From positions 1 through 5,651 of the forward strand of contig CAMATV010000232.1 in NCBI GenBank assembly GCA_945861235.1: a DNA stretch of 5,651 nucleotides, in the 5' to 3' direction. Source of the DNA: Opitutus sp. GAS368. Lineage in GTDB: Bacteria > Verrucomicrobiota > Verrucomicrobiia > Opitutales > Opitutaceae. This document shows positions 1-5,651 of the stretch, piece after piece. The notes under the pieces were generated by a model, which was not told the origin of the DNA, searched no databases, and saw only the letters and a list, made by a program, of their open reading frames with translations. The position numbers were made by a program, and so were the translations under genes. How positions within the stretch are numbered: the first letter of the stretch is position 1; every line of letters starts with the position of its first letter.

Positions 1-119
1 GCCGCGGCCGCCAGTTCGACCGGACTCACCGCCGAAAATTGCCCCCACGCCTCCGCGTCGAACCGCCCGTGCTGCTCCACGCAAAATCCGACCAACTGGG
101 ATTCCGATTCGCGATTCAT
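1..119 (-). CDS. N-terminal part of an unrecognised protein (runs off the left edge)
   Basis: Reading the minus strand from the ATG at 119-117 gives 39 codons without a stop up to the window edge, beginning MNRESESQLVGFCVEQ and continuing through HGRFDAEAWGQFS to VELAAA. By my count 30 of the 39 third positions are G or C (about 77%), as expected for a real gene in a high-GC genome. The peptide is acidic, probably helical and looks cytosolic, with no signal peptide. I do not recognise the family and assign no function. No clear Shine-Dalgarno sequence sits at the usual distance; the nearest purine run (GGGGAG on the minus strand) is too far upstream. It faces away from the 99-residue gene at 786, so any promoter would lie in the 120-785 spacer. 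The main doubt is its short visible length. Confidence 0.6.
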   Translation of the reverse strand, partial: MNRESESQLVGFCVEQHGRFDAEAWGQFSAVSPVELAAA

Positions 120-279
120 GACCCGCCGACGGTAGCTCCCCGCCGCCTCCGCGCCAGAGTTTTCTCCCGCCCACCTATTGGCGAAACGGGATCGATGTCA
201 TTGAATCACCGATGGACCCGAAATAGACACGGATACTCGGAGTGAGCCGAGCCCCAACGGCCCGCCCTTCCGCCCTCGA

Positions 280-312
280 TCGTTCTCGTTCCTCGTTCTC
301 GTAATCGTTCTC
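280..312. repeat. Degenerate TCGTTC hexamer tract (GAACGA on the minus strand)
   Basis: The hexamer TCGTTC occurs twice back to back at 280-291. After a single extra C it occurs again at 293-298, followed by the variant TCGTAA at 299-304 and another TCGTTC at 305-310. The repetition is visible directly. From memory, similar GAACGA/GATTACGA-type tracts are scattered between genes in some Verrucomicrobia, but I cannot verify that here. No function is assigned; a slippage-prone simple repeat is the plainest reading. Confidence 0.75.
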
Positions 313-374
313 CGCCCGTCCGTCCGATCACCCGCCCGCAGCGCCGATGACCACGTCGCGCCATCCCTCCGAGC

Positions 375-398
375 TGTAGGCCCGGTCGCCGACCGGGC
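375..398. repeat. REP-like palindrome, first copy
   Basis: TGTAGG (375-380) leads into a perfect palindrome at 380-398: GCCCGGTCG, a single central C, then CGACCGGGC (9-bp arms). The same TGTAGGCCCG lead-in recurs at 619-628, so this is a member of a dispersed palindromic family rather than a lone hairpin. No T-run follows on either strand, so it is not a typical intrinsic terminator. Confidence 0.75.
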
Positions 399-456
399 AC
401 CCGGCCTGGCAGGGCACCGCCAACCCCGACCCAGTCCGAAAACCGCGGGCACTCGG

Positions 457-474
457 CGCCACAGTTCAGTGGCG
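457..474. repeat. Small inverted repeat (6-bp arms)
   Basis: CGCCAC (457-462) and GTGGCG (469-474) are perfect reverse complements separated by the 6-base loop AGTTCA. There is no T-run on either side. It could be a minor hairpin or chance in GC-rich DNA. Confidence 0.35.
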
Positions 475-580
475 AACCCTTCCGACCCGCTTCAGGAGGA
501 TAACTGAGGGTCGTTCACGAGCCCGCTCTTTCGGCCGTTTTACGAGACGCAAGGCGTTCACTCTTCATTCGGAAAATGGC

Positions 581-719
581 ACTTATACCAACGGCCCGTA
601 TGTTTCAGACTTTGCCATTGTAGGCCCGCCCGTTGGGCGGGCAACCCGGCCACCGGCCGGGCCTACAGCGGGCAACCCGGCCTACAGTCTAGAAACCAAA
701 GGACGTTGGTATTATAGTC
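581..719. repeat. Inverted-repeat-bounded unit of about 139 bp, MITE- or REP-cluster-like
   Basis: ATACCAACG at 585-593 and its exact reverse complement CGTTGGTAT at 704-712 face each other. Similarity continues outward imperfectly: ACTT before the left arm, and ATAGT after the right arm, which reads ACTAT on the other strand. Between them lies the nested palindrome cluster at 619-686. The unit has no open frame of its own. I see no clear target-site duplication in the immediate flanks, so calling it a MITE is inference; a composite REP/BIME-type repeat is equally possible. Confidence 0.55.
619..686. repeat. Compound GC-rich palindrome with a third half-copy
   Basis: TGTAGGCCCG (619-628) and CGGGCCTACA (658-667) form a perfect 10-bp outer inverted repeat. 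Inside are two further perfect hairpins: GCCCGCCC/GGGCGGGC (624-631 and 635-642, loop GTT) and CCCGGCC/GGCCGGG (645-651 and 655-661, loop ACC). A further half-element, CCCGGCCTACA, follows at 676-686. The lead-in matches the element at 375-398. Because the outer and inner arms compete for the same bases, the region can fold as either a cruciform or two side-by-side hairpins. Confidence 0.8.
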
Positions 720-785
720 GGTGGACTCCGAAACTGAATTTTGCTACCTTGAGGATCGGCCGTCCGTCTATCTTGCGTCCCTCCT

Positions 786-1085
786 GTGCAAGTTACCCAT
801 CCCAACATCCGCTCCGCATTCGCCATCTTCGAGAGTACTTTTTTCTCCGGAGTGATCCCAACTTGGCGCGACGAAAACGGCTGCATCATCACCTACGCCA
901 CCGAACGCGAGGCCGAGATTGAAATCGCCGAAATGCTCATGGAGCAACTTCGCCAATTCCTCGCCGGCCACCGCGACTTCGACGACGCCCGCACTACCGG
1001 CGATTTCATCCTCTCGGTCAAAGTTTGGCCCGACGGCACCATCGTAACCGAAGACGGGCGGCGCTTCGGAATCCAAGAAATCTGA
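786..1085 (+). CDS. Conserved-looking small protein of unknown function (99 aa)
   Basis: The frame opens after a TGA at 750-752, and the first usable start is the GTG at 786. It ends at the TGA at 1083-1085. The product has 99 residues, is acidic, and has no signal peptide or membrane segment. An N-terminal stretch (IRSAFAIFESTFFSGVIPTW) leads to a Glu-rich predicted helix (TEREAEIEIAEMLMEQLRQFL, about residues 39-59). A C-terminal part with beta-like character (ILSVKVWPDGTIVTEDGRRF) follows. By my count 72 of 99 third positions are G or C, strongly favouring C, which marks it as a real native gene. No Shine-Dalgarno motif precedes the GTG. About 320 bp of spacer separates it from the next gene, so an operon with that gene is unlikely. 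I do not recognise the family. Confidence 0.75.
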   Translation: MQVTHPNIRSAFAIFESTFFSGVIPTWRDENGCIITYATEREAEIEIAEMLMEQLRQFLAGHRDFDDARTTGDFILSVKVWPDGTIVTEDGRRFGIQEI

Positions 1086-1409
1086 CTAAGTTCATCTGCG
1101 CTTACCCACTCCTGTTTCGAACAAGCCCACTTTGCTGAACCGCCAATCAGGATGTCCTCGCGCCCTGCTTCAATCGCTCAATCTTCCGTGCGACTCGCAG
1201 CCGAGGTCTCGGATGACGAAGAATCACCCGGGTTTGGACGCAGGAAGCCGTGTAACGCTTTAATCGCAGCAAACGGTAGTGCCTTCGTCGGCGTTCGTTT
1301 GGGTTTTGTCGCACTCACCCTCGTTATTTTCTGAAATCTCCGCCCGTTGTACGGCAAACCGCCTGCTTGCTCAGCGCCAAAGTTCAGGACTGAGTTCAAC
1401 CCACTGCCG
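1086..1409. other. Spacer between the small gene and the nuclease-helicase gene
   Basis: This stretch carries no convincing gene. A 60-codon open frame (ATG 1152 to 1334) and a minus-strand frame opposite it have no recognisable domain. The region should contain the promoter of the downstream gene. The only AT-rich patch is around 1323-1330, and I could not find a -35 element at a proper distance from it. The start of the downstream gene could lie inside this stretch, at a TTG at 1347. Confidence 0.6.
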
Positions 1410-4400
1410 ATGTCAGCCCAAGTTGGAGCTTTAACCCCGGGTCTTTACGAACGTCTAATCGACGAGGAGCTCTCGACCGCGCTAGCCGCTCATCCCGAAA
1501 TTAAGACCATCCTCGGAAAACTCGATGACGAGGACTCCCCACACGTATACAGTCAGTTTTTACTTCGAGTCATCGGCCAGGCTCTCCGCGACAGAAGTCC
1601 CGAAGAACGACTTCCCTTGGTGAATCGCCTCGTAGCCTTACTCGCGGCAACAGACGGACTAGATTACCTGCAAAGGAGAACCCTTATAGCCTCTCAGAAT
1701 CCCGTGCTGCTGTCGTTGCATGCAGCTGCACCCGGCGACCACCCACCACTCGCTCTTCCTCGGGCCAAAACTCCACTCGCGACCAGCAGCTTGTTAACCG
1801 GCGCTCGTTTCGATCCTCAGCTCGAATACGAGCTGCGTCAGGAAATGGCCTCCGCGGATAGGGTGGATATTCTTATCTCGTTCGTAAAGTGGTCTGGTCT
1901 CCGGCTGTTGGAACCTGCCTTCAAAAATCTCTCCTCGCGCGGCGTTCCAGTTCGGATCGTCACCACGTCCTACATGGGGGCCTCAGATCCAGAGGCCATC
2001 GGGTGGCTCGCCGCGCAACCAGGGTTTAGTGTAAAAGTTTCTTACGATACTCAGCGCACGCGTCTGCATGCCAAGGCGTATCATTTCCATCGTCTTACCG
2101 GATTTTCAACCGGCTACATTGGGTCCGCAAATATGTCTAGCGCGGCCATGACCAGCGGACTGGAATGGACGGTCAAAGTGACGGAGGTAGACCTACCCCA
2201 TATTTTACACCGTTTCGCCGCTGAATTTTCGACCTATTGGGCGAGCCCAGATTTTGAGACATATGATGCGTCGCAAGCTGGTCGATTAAAGGACGCGATC
2301 ACACACGCTAAAACGAGTTCCGGTATCTCAGGGCCCCGTTTTTTCGCCGACATACGACCCCATGCATTCCAAGAGCGCATCCTTGAGGCCCTAGCAGCCG
2401 CGCGCGTCGCTGGCCAAAACCGCAATCTTGTCGTTGCAGCAACGGGAACGGGAAAGACGGTCGTCGCCGCAGTGGACTTTGCTCGTTTTGCAGCTCTCGA
2501 AAGCAGGGGCAAAATCGGTGCGGACCGACCAAACTTACTTTTCGTTGCACATCGAAAGGAAATTCTCGAGCAAGCTCGTGATTGTTTCCGCTCTGTTCTT
2601 CGCGATCCAAATTTTGGCGAACTCCTCGTAGATAGGGAACGCCCCGCGAACTGGACGCACGTCTTTGCTTCCGTCCAGAGCCTAGTAAGCGCTCAACCAT
2701 GGCTTACTCATTCTCCAGAGCATTTTCGCTTCATAGTCATCGACGAGGCCCATCATAGCACTGCGAACAGCTACCGGCCGATCTTCGAAAACTTTCGCCC
2801 AACGATCTTGCTCGGTCTAACTGCCACGCCGGAGCGCATGGACGGCAGCTCGATCTTGCCTGACTTTGGTGGAGAGTGTGCCGCCGAAATCCGTTTGCCC
2901 GAAGCTCTCGAGGAGAAACTTCTGTGTCCGTTCCACTATTTCGGAGTTACCGATCCGGTCGCCCTCGCCGATCAAAGTTTTTGGCGAAATGGAAAATATG
3001 ACGTCAAAGCACTCACCGACGTCTATACTGGCTCCGACATTCGTGCCCGCCAGCGCCTAGACGTAATCCTGAGTAGCCTCCTTCGCTACCAACCCAACCT
3101 ATCTCGCACACGTGCCGTCGGATTTTGTGCGAGCGTGGAGCACGCCCGTTACATGGCTGAGGCATTTCGGGAGGCAGGCCATAAGTCTGCGGTCATCGTC
3201 GGTGAGACCCCTCCTGCCGAACGTGCTCAACTGGTGCGCGATTTTCGTGCCGGCCGCGTCCCATTTGTTTTCACCGTCGATGTTTTTAGCGAAGGAGTAG
3301 ACGTCCCGGAAATCAATCTGGTGATGTTCCTCCGCCCGACAGAAAGCCTCACTGTATTTCTCCAGCAACTTGGCCGCGGGCTGCGACATCATCCCGACAA
3401 AGACTGCCTTACTGTTCTTGATTTCATAGGCCAAAGCCATCGTCGCTACCGGCTCGACCGAAAGTTTGCTGCCCTGCTCAATCGAGATCGCCAACGTATG
3501 GATCGGGAGGTGGAAAAGGATTTTCCTCATCTACCTCCCGGCTGTAACATCCAACTTGAGCGTGTTGCCCGTGAGCACGTGCTCACCAATATTCGTGAAA
3601 GTCTTCGGAACTTCGAAACTCTCGTTAGGGAAAGCGTAGCGACGTTCGAACAAGACAACGCTTCTCCGCTGAACTTTGCGAATTTTGTCCGCGCCACTGG
3701 CATATCGCCGCTGACCTTACTTAGAAACAAAACCTGGTCTGAGTGGTTGTCGCTAGCCCAACACAAACCCGCGCCAACAGACCCCGACCTCAACGAATGT
3801 AGACAAACACTGCGCCGAGTGCTCCTGCGCACGGACCCGAACACCCTCGATCAACTTATCAGGATTGCGGGAGCCGATTCCACTGCGGGACAGGCCCTCG
3901 CCTTCGACGCATCGGACGCGCTTCGTTTACATTATTTATTGTGGGGTAAAAAAGCAGGGGAAGTCGGAATTACGACCATCGACGAGTCGTTTGCCAAATG
4001 GCACCGGAACGCCGCCTGTCGTCACGATCTGCTCCAGATCGCCGCTTGGCGCCGCGCTCAACACGAATTCGCGACCTCATCGATTGCGCTTCCCTTCCCC
4101 TGCAATCTTCAGCTTCACGCAGCATATGGCTCGGCCGAAATAAAGTCCGCCCTCGGCCTCTGCAGTTTGGAGAAAACAGGTCCTACTGGCGTTGGGGTGC
4201 TCCATGCCGAGCACTTCAAATGTTACGTTCACCTCGTTACTTTTCGGAAATCGGAGGAGGATTTTTCACCGACTACACAGTATCGCGACTACCCGATTAG
4301 CCGCCAACTACTGCACTGGGAAAGCCAGTCCAACACCACTCAAGCCAGCGCAACCGGCCAGAATTACCTGCATTTTATCGACCGAGGCTATACCATCTTA

Positions 4401-4568
4401 TTTTTCGCAAGGTTAGAAAAACGCCTAGAAGATGAAACGGCCCCATTCATCTTTCTTGGTCCCGCTGATCGAATAATCGATATCCAAGGTGATCGCCCTA
4501 TAGCCATTACCTGGGATTTGAAGCACGCAATGCCCGCTTCTCTGTTCGAAGAAGCTCGCCCCGTTTAG
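1410..4568 (+). CDS. SauUSI-like type IV restriction enzyme: PLD nuclease, SF2 helicase/ATPase, DUF3427
   Basis: Numbering is from the ATG at 1410 (1052 residues). Residues 130-275 form a PLD nuclease half-site: HAK (H220, K222) and GSANMSS (S239, N241), preceded by the strand DILISFVKWSG; two subunits would complete the site. The helicase spans about 315-675: Walker A ATGTGKT (K349), motif Ia AHRKEILEQA, DEAH (445-448), TATP (471-474), motif V TVDVFSEGVDVPE and motif VI QLGRGLR (R656, R659). The DUF3427 region, about 700-1040, ends with the hallmark YRDYPISRQLLHWESQS. This domain order is that of Staphylococcus aureus SauUSI, which cleaves DNA carrying methylated or hydroxymethylated cytosine; the C-terminal part reads the target. 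The expected role is ATP-dependent cytosolic restriction of foreign modified DNA without a partner methylase. All core motifs are intact. A TTG at 1347 would add 21 residues. I prefer the ATG because LTPGLYERLIDEEL fits a family N-terminus and the extension looks like spacer translation; neither start has a Shine-Dalgarno. Third-position GC is near 55% in the first 60 codons, lower than in the genes to the left. Confidence 0.92.
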   Translation: MSAQVGALTPGLYERLIDEELSTALAAHPEIKTILGKLDDEDSPHVYSQFLLRVIGQALRDRSPEERLPLVNRLVALLAATDGLDYLQRRTLIASQNPVLLSLHAAAPGDHPPLALPRAKTPLATSSLLTGARFDPQLEYELRQEMASADRVDILISFVKWSGLRLLEPAFKNLSSRGVPVRIVTTSYMGASDPEAIGWLAAQPGFSVKVSYDTQRTRLHAKAYHFHRLTGFSTGYIGSANMSSAAMTSGLEWTVKVTEVDLPHILHRFAAEFSTYWASPDFETYDASQAGRLKDAITHAKTSSGISGPRFFADIRPHAFQERILEALAAARVAGQNRNLVVAATGTGKTVVAAVDFARFAALESRGKIGADRPNLLFVAHRKEILEQARDCFRSVLRDPNFGELLVDRERPANWTHVFASVQSLVSAQPWLTHSPEHFRFIVIDEAHHSTANSYRPIFENFRPTILLGLTATPERMDGSSILPDFGGECAAEIRLPEALEEKLLCPFHYFGVTDPVALADQSFWRNGKYDVKALTDVYTGSDIRARQRLDVILSSLLRYQPNLSRTRAVGFCASVEHARYMAEAFREAGHKSAVIVGETPPAERAQLVRDFRAGRVPFVFTVDVFSEGVDVPEINLVMFLRPTESLTVFLQQLGRGLRHHPDKDCLTVLDFIGQSHRRYRLDRKFAALLNRDRQRMDREVEKDFPHLPPGCNIQLERVAREHVLTNIRESLRNFETLVRESVATFEQDNASPLNFANFVRATGISPLTLLRNKTWSEWLSLAQHKPAPTDPDLNECRQTLRRVLLRTDPNTLDQLIRIAGADSTAGQALAFDASDALRLHYLLWGKKAGEVGITTIDESFAKWHRNAACRHDLLQIAAWRRAQHEFATSSIALPFPCNLQLHAAYGSAEIKSALGLCSLEKTGPTGVGVLHAEHFKCYVHLVTFRKSEEDFSPTTQYRDYPISRQLLHWESQSNTTQASATGQNYLHFIDRGYTILFFARLEKRLEDETAPFIFLGPADRIIDIQGDRPIAITWDLKHAMPASLFEEARPV

Positions 4569-4660
4569 TCCGTTCTCGAGCCAACCGCGACACGGACCTG
4601 CGATTGATGGTTCGATCCGGCGAGATAGGTGACACTTGCCAACGGCCTGAGCCGAAGGGG

Positions 4661-4746
4661 GTAGAGTAGGCAGGAGCTGGCCGAGGTGAGTCAGCCAACT
4701 CCCGCCCCTCATCAAACCGGACAGGCGGATTTCCCGCATCCGGCTT
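4661..4746 (-). ncRNA. Group II intron domains V and VI with bulged branch-point A
   Basis: Domain V runs from 4746 down to 4714. AAGCCGGA pairs with TCCGGTTT and carries the catalytic AGC triad at 4745-4743; GCGG (4737-4734) pairs with CCGC (4728-4725) around a GAAA-type loop. Domain VI follows. GGCGGGAGTTGGC (4706-4694) pairs with GCCAGCTCCTGCC (4681-4669), giving 13 pairs with two G-U wobbles. Below it, GAG (4710-4708) pairs with CTC (4666-4664), leaving A4667 bulged. That A is seventh from a 3' end at 4661 (terminal AC), the position expected of a branch point. The folds were worked out by hand. Orthodox domain V has an AC bulge where this copy has CT (4724-4723). Confidence 0.87.
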
Positions 4747-4768
4747 TCCGAGAATATACGTCGCAAAG

Positions 4769-5335
4769 CTATCGGCGCCAGGCGCACGTCCGAGGAAGCG
4801 ACCAGAGTTGATATTGTCCGAGCAGACGTTCGTCGGTGAAGAAACTGAACAGCCCATGCGTGCAGTCATACTTCCGCCACAGCCACCGCCGCACGCGGTT
4901 TTGCAGCCAGACTTGCTGGCGGCCAAACACGCGGGTGCTGTGTCCGTAGTGGTAGTAGTTGGACCAGCCGCGGGTGATGCGATTCACCCGTCTGACTGCC
5001 TCGGCGCAACTGCGGTGTTTCGTCCAGTGATTGAGTTCTTCACGGACGGCTTCCCGCAGGTGCAGCCGCGCTTTGGGGCTGGGTTCCACGTGCACGAAGC
5101 GGTTGCCCGTGCGCGGACTGCGTCGCCACGCGAAGTCGAAACCGAGGAAGCGGAAGGAATCCTGCTGGAAGTTCACCAGCCGGGTTTTCGCTTCGTTCAG
5201 TGTCAGTCGCTTGGCGGCCACATACTTTTTCAGTCGCTCCAACATCGCGCCGCCGCTGCCGGGGCGGCACATCAACACGAAGTCGTCGGCGTAGCGGATG
5301 AGCTTCGCGTCCAACTCCGAGAAAAGCGGAAGGGG
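4769..5335 (-). pseudogene. ltrA: Group II intron reverse transcriptase/maturase, C-terminal fragment
   Basis: The frame is open from just inside a TGA (5338-5336) to its stop at 4769. Numbering from the TTG at 5314, the catalytic palm motif YADD is at residues 8-11. RT motif 6 (LTLNEAKTRLV) is at about 37-47 and RT motif 7 (FRFLGFDF) at 54-61. The maturase/thumb domain X signature RGWSNYYHYGHSTRVF is at 115-130, and a basic tail (RVRRWLWRKY) follows. No HNH endonuclease motif follows domain X. Full-length family members are usually more than 400 residues; here the fingers and RT motifs 0-4 are missing, so the protein cannot be active. The surviving frame has no internal stop and keeps high third-position GC, which suggests a fairly recent truncation. 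In an intact intron this protein binds the RNA, aids splicing and copies it into DNA. The ltrA symbol is generic. Confidence 0.88.
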
Positions 5336-5444
5336 TCACGGTTTGATTATTGACACGGAAGCAAGCCGACGAGGTTTGGCATTAAAATCCTTTTTGTTTC
5401 CTTCTGCACCTCGCCAACCGTGCCCCGTTGTCTGCGACGCAGCT

Positions 5445-5651
5445 TTAGAACCTCGTGGTGAGTTGGAGCGACGTGGTGCGGGGCGCACCGCGAGCCTGGT
5501 TACCCTGCCAGTACATGATGTCTTGCACGTTTTGAACGCGCAGCACGATCGAGACACTCTTATTGAAGAGTTTCGTGCGGTAGGAGGCGCTCGCATCATG
5601 GCGTAAAAAGCCGCGCACATTGGGCCGCTTTCCGTCGCGAAATACCATACC
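5445..5651 (-). CDS. TonB-dependent receptor, C-terminal fragment (runs off the right edge)
   Basis: The minus-strand frame enters at the window edge with codon 5651-5649 and ends at the TAA at 5447-5445, giving 68 residues. The sequence SVSIVLRVQNVQDIMYW matches the penultimate strand of TonB-dependent outer-membrane receptors, in which an "RVxNVxD" turn precedes an aromatic residue. The end, ARGAPRTTSLQLTTRF, is the typical last beta-strand with terminal phenylalanine needed for outer-membrane insertion by the Bam machinery. The GAPRTxSLxLTTRF form is one I associate with Verrucomicrobia. Such receptors import siderophores, vitamins or glycans using the proton-motive force through TonB; the substrate cannot be told from this fragment. 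It is transcribed toward the intron remnant. No clear terminator follows it. Confidence 0.82.
   Translation of the reverse strand, partial: GMVFRDGKRPNVRGFLRHDASASYRTKLFNKSVSIVLRVQNVQDIMYWQGNQARGAPRTTSLQLTTRF

Larger units (their letters stand above)
120..785. other. Repeat-rich intergenic region without a convincing gene
   Basis: The open frames in this stretch are low-complexity, Arg/Gly/Pro-rich readings of GC-rich repeats and have no recognisable domain. The region lies between two divergently oriented genes (minus at 119, plus at 786), so promoters for both should be here, but I cannot identify a convincing -35/-10 pair. It holds a hexamer tract (280-312), a 19-bp perfect palindrome (380-398), a 6-bp-arm hairpin (457-474) and a larger inverted-repeat unit (581-719). 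These are listed separately. Confidence 0.7.
4661..5335 (-). mobile_element. 3' remnant of a group II intron (truncated at its 5' side)
   Basis: Read on the minus strand, the segment contains the C-terminal part of an intron-encoded reverse transcriptase/maturase, followed 22 bases later by ribozyme domain V and then domain VI. Domains I-III and the first RT motifs, which should lie to the right of about 5335, are absent: that DNA instead leads within about 110 bp to the end of a TonB-dependent receptor gene. The predicted 3' splice boundary is at 4661/4660. The copy cannot splice or move on its own. The right end is approximate, set where the RT frame meets a TGA at 5338-5336. Confidence 0.88.

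Noticed and set aside
198..452. Minus-strand open frames of 64-84 codons
   Set aside because: They are Arg/Gly-rich translations across the hexamer tract and palindrome, with no family resemblance.
494..500. Perfect Shine-Dalgarno-like AGGAGGA
   Set aside because: No ATG, GTG or TTG follows at a usable distance, and the region has no coding signal.
1306..1329. Possible sigma-70 promoter (TTGTCG ... TTATTT) for the large gene
   Set aside because: The spacing is only about 12 bases and the -10 match is poor.
1152..1334. 60-codon plus-strand open frame in the spacer before the large gene
   Set aside because: It has no domain, no ribosome binding site and low-complexity sequence, and an equally long meaningless frame lies on the opposite strand.
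1346..1400. Possible integron attC-like pair (GTTGTAC ... GTTCAAC)
   Set aside because: GTTGTAC does not fit the GTTRRRY core, the arms are imperfect, and no integrase or cassette pattern is present.
4568..4597. Inverted repeat GTCCGT / ACGGAC right after the large gene, considered as a terminator
   Set aside because: It has only six pairs around an 18-base loop and no T-run after it.
4808..5353. 181-codon plus-strand open frame
   Set aside because: It is the antisense shadow of the high-GC reverse transcriptase fragment, which carries clear YADD and domain X motifs on the minus strand.
5354..5422. Nested inverted repeats CACGG-CGAGGT / ACCTCG-CCGTG downstream of the TonB-dependent receptor
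   Set aside because: The arms are short, interrupted and separated by a loop of about 32 bases, with no T-run on the minus strand; chance is likely.
1..5651. CRISPR array, tRNA or rRNA
   Set aside because: I saw no regularly spaced direct repeats and no cloverleaf or rRNA-like segment on either strand.

Overview
The window reads as a piece of a high-GC bacterial chromosome. My best guess is the Verrucomicrobia, near the Opitutaceae. That guess rests on three weak signs: the style of the C-terminus of a TonB-dependent receptor, GC-rich palindromes that contain TGTAGGCCCG, and a TCGTTC hexamer tract. All three rely on memory of such genomes, so the placement is soft. The presence of a TonB-dependent receptor does support a Gram-negative envelope.

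Layout. Positions 1-119 (minus) hold the first 39 codons of an unrecognised gene that runs off the left edge. Positions 120-785 are a non-coding, repeat-rich spacer with a hexamer tract, a small perfect palindrome, and a roughly 139-bp unit bounded by inverted repeats that encloses nested GC-rich palindromes. Positions 786-1085 (plus) encode a 99-residue protein of unknown function whose codon use looks native. After a spacer of about 320 bp comes the main gene, 1410-4568 (plus). It encodes a 1052-residue PLD nuclease / SF2 helicase / DUF3427 protein with the architecture of SauUSI, a type IV restriction enzyme that depends on modified cytosine. Convergent to it, 4661-5335 (minus) is the 3' remnant of a group II intron: the C-terminal part of its reverse transcriptase/maturase followed by foldable domains V and VI. 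Positions 5445-5651 (minus) are the last codons of a TonB-dependent receptor that begins beyond the right edge.

Interpretation. The window looks like a small accessory insertion in a native background. The restriction-type gene is a single-protein defence candidate that needs no partner methylase, and none is present. Its third-position GC is about 55% over its first 60 codons, against about 73-77% in the two genes to its left, which fits horizontal acquisition. The intron remnant and repeats mark the site as one of repeated insertion and decay. I see no multi-gene operon. The defence activity is inferred from family membership and intact motifs; the sequence itself does not demonstrate it.
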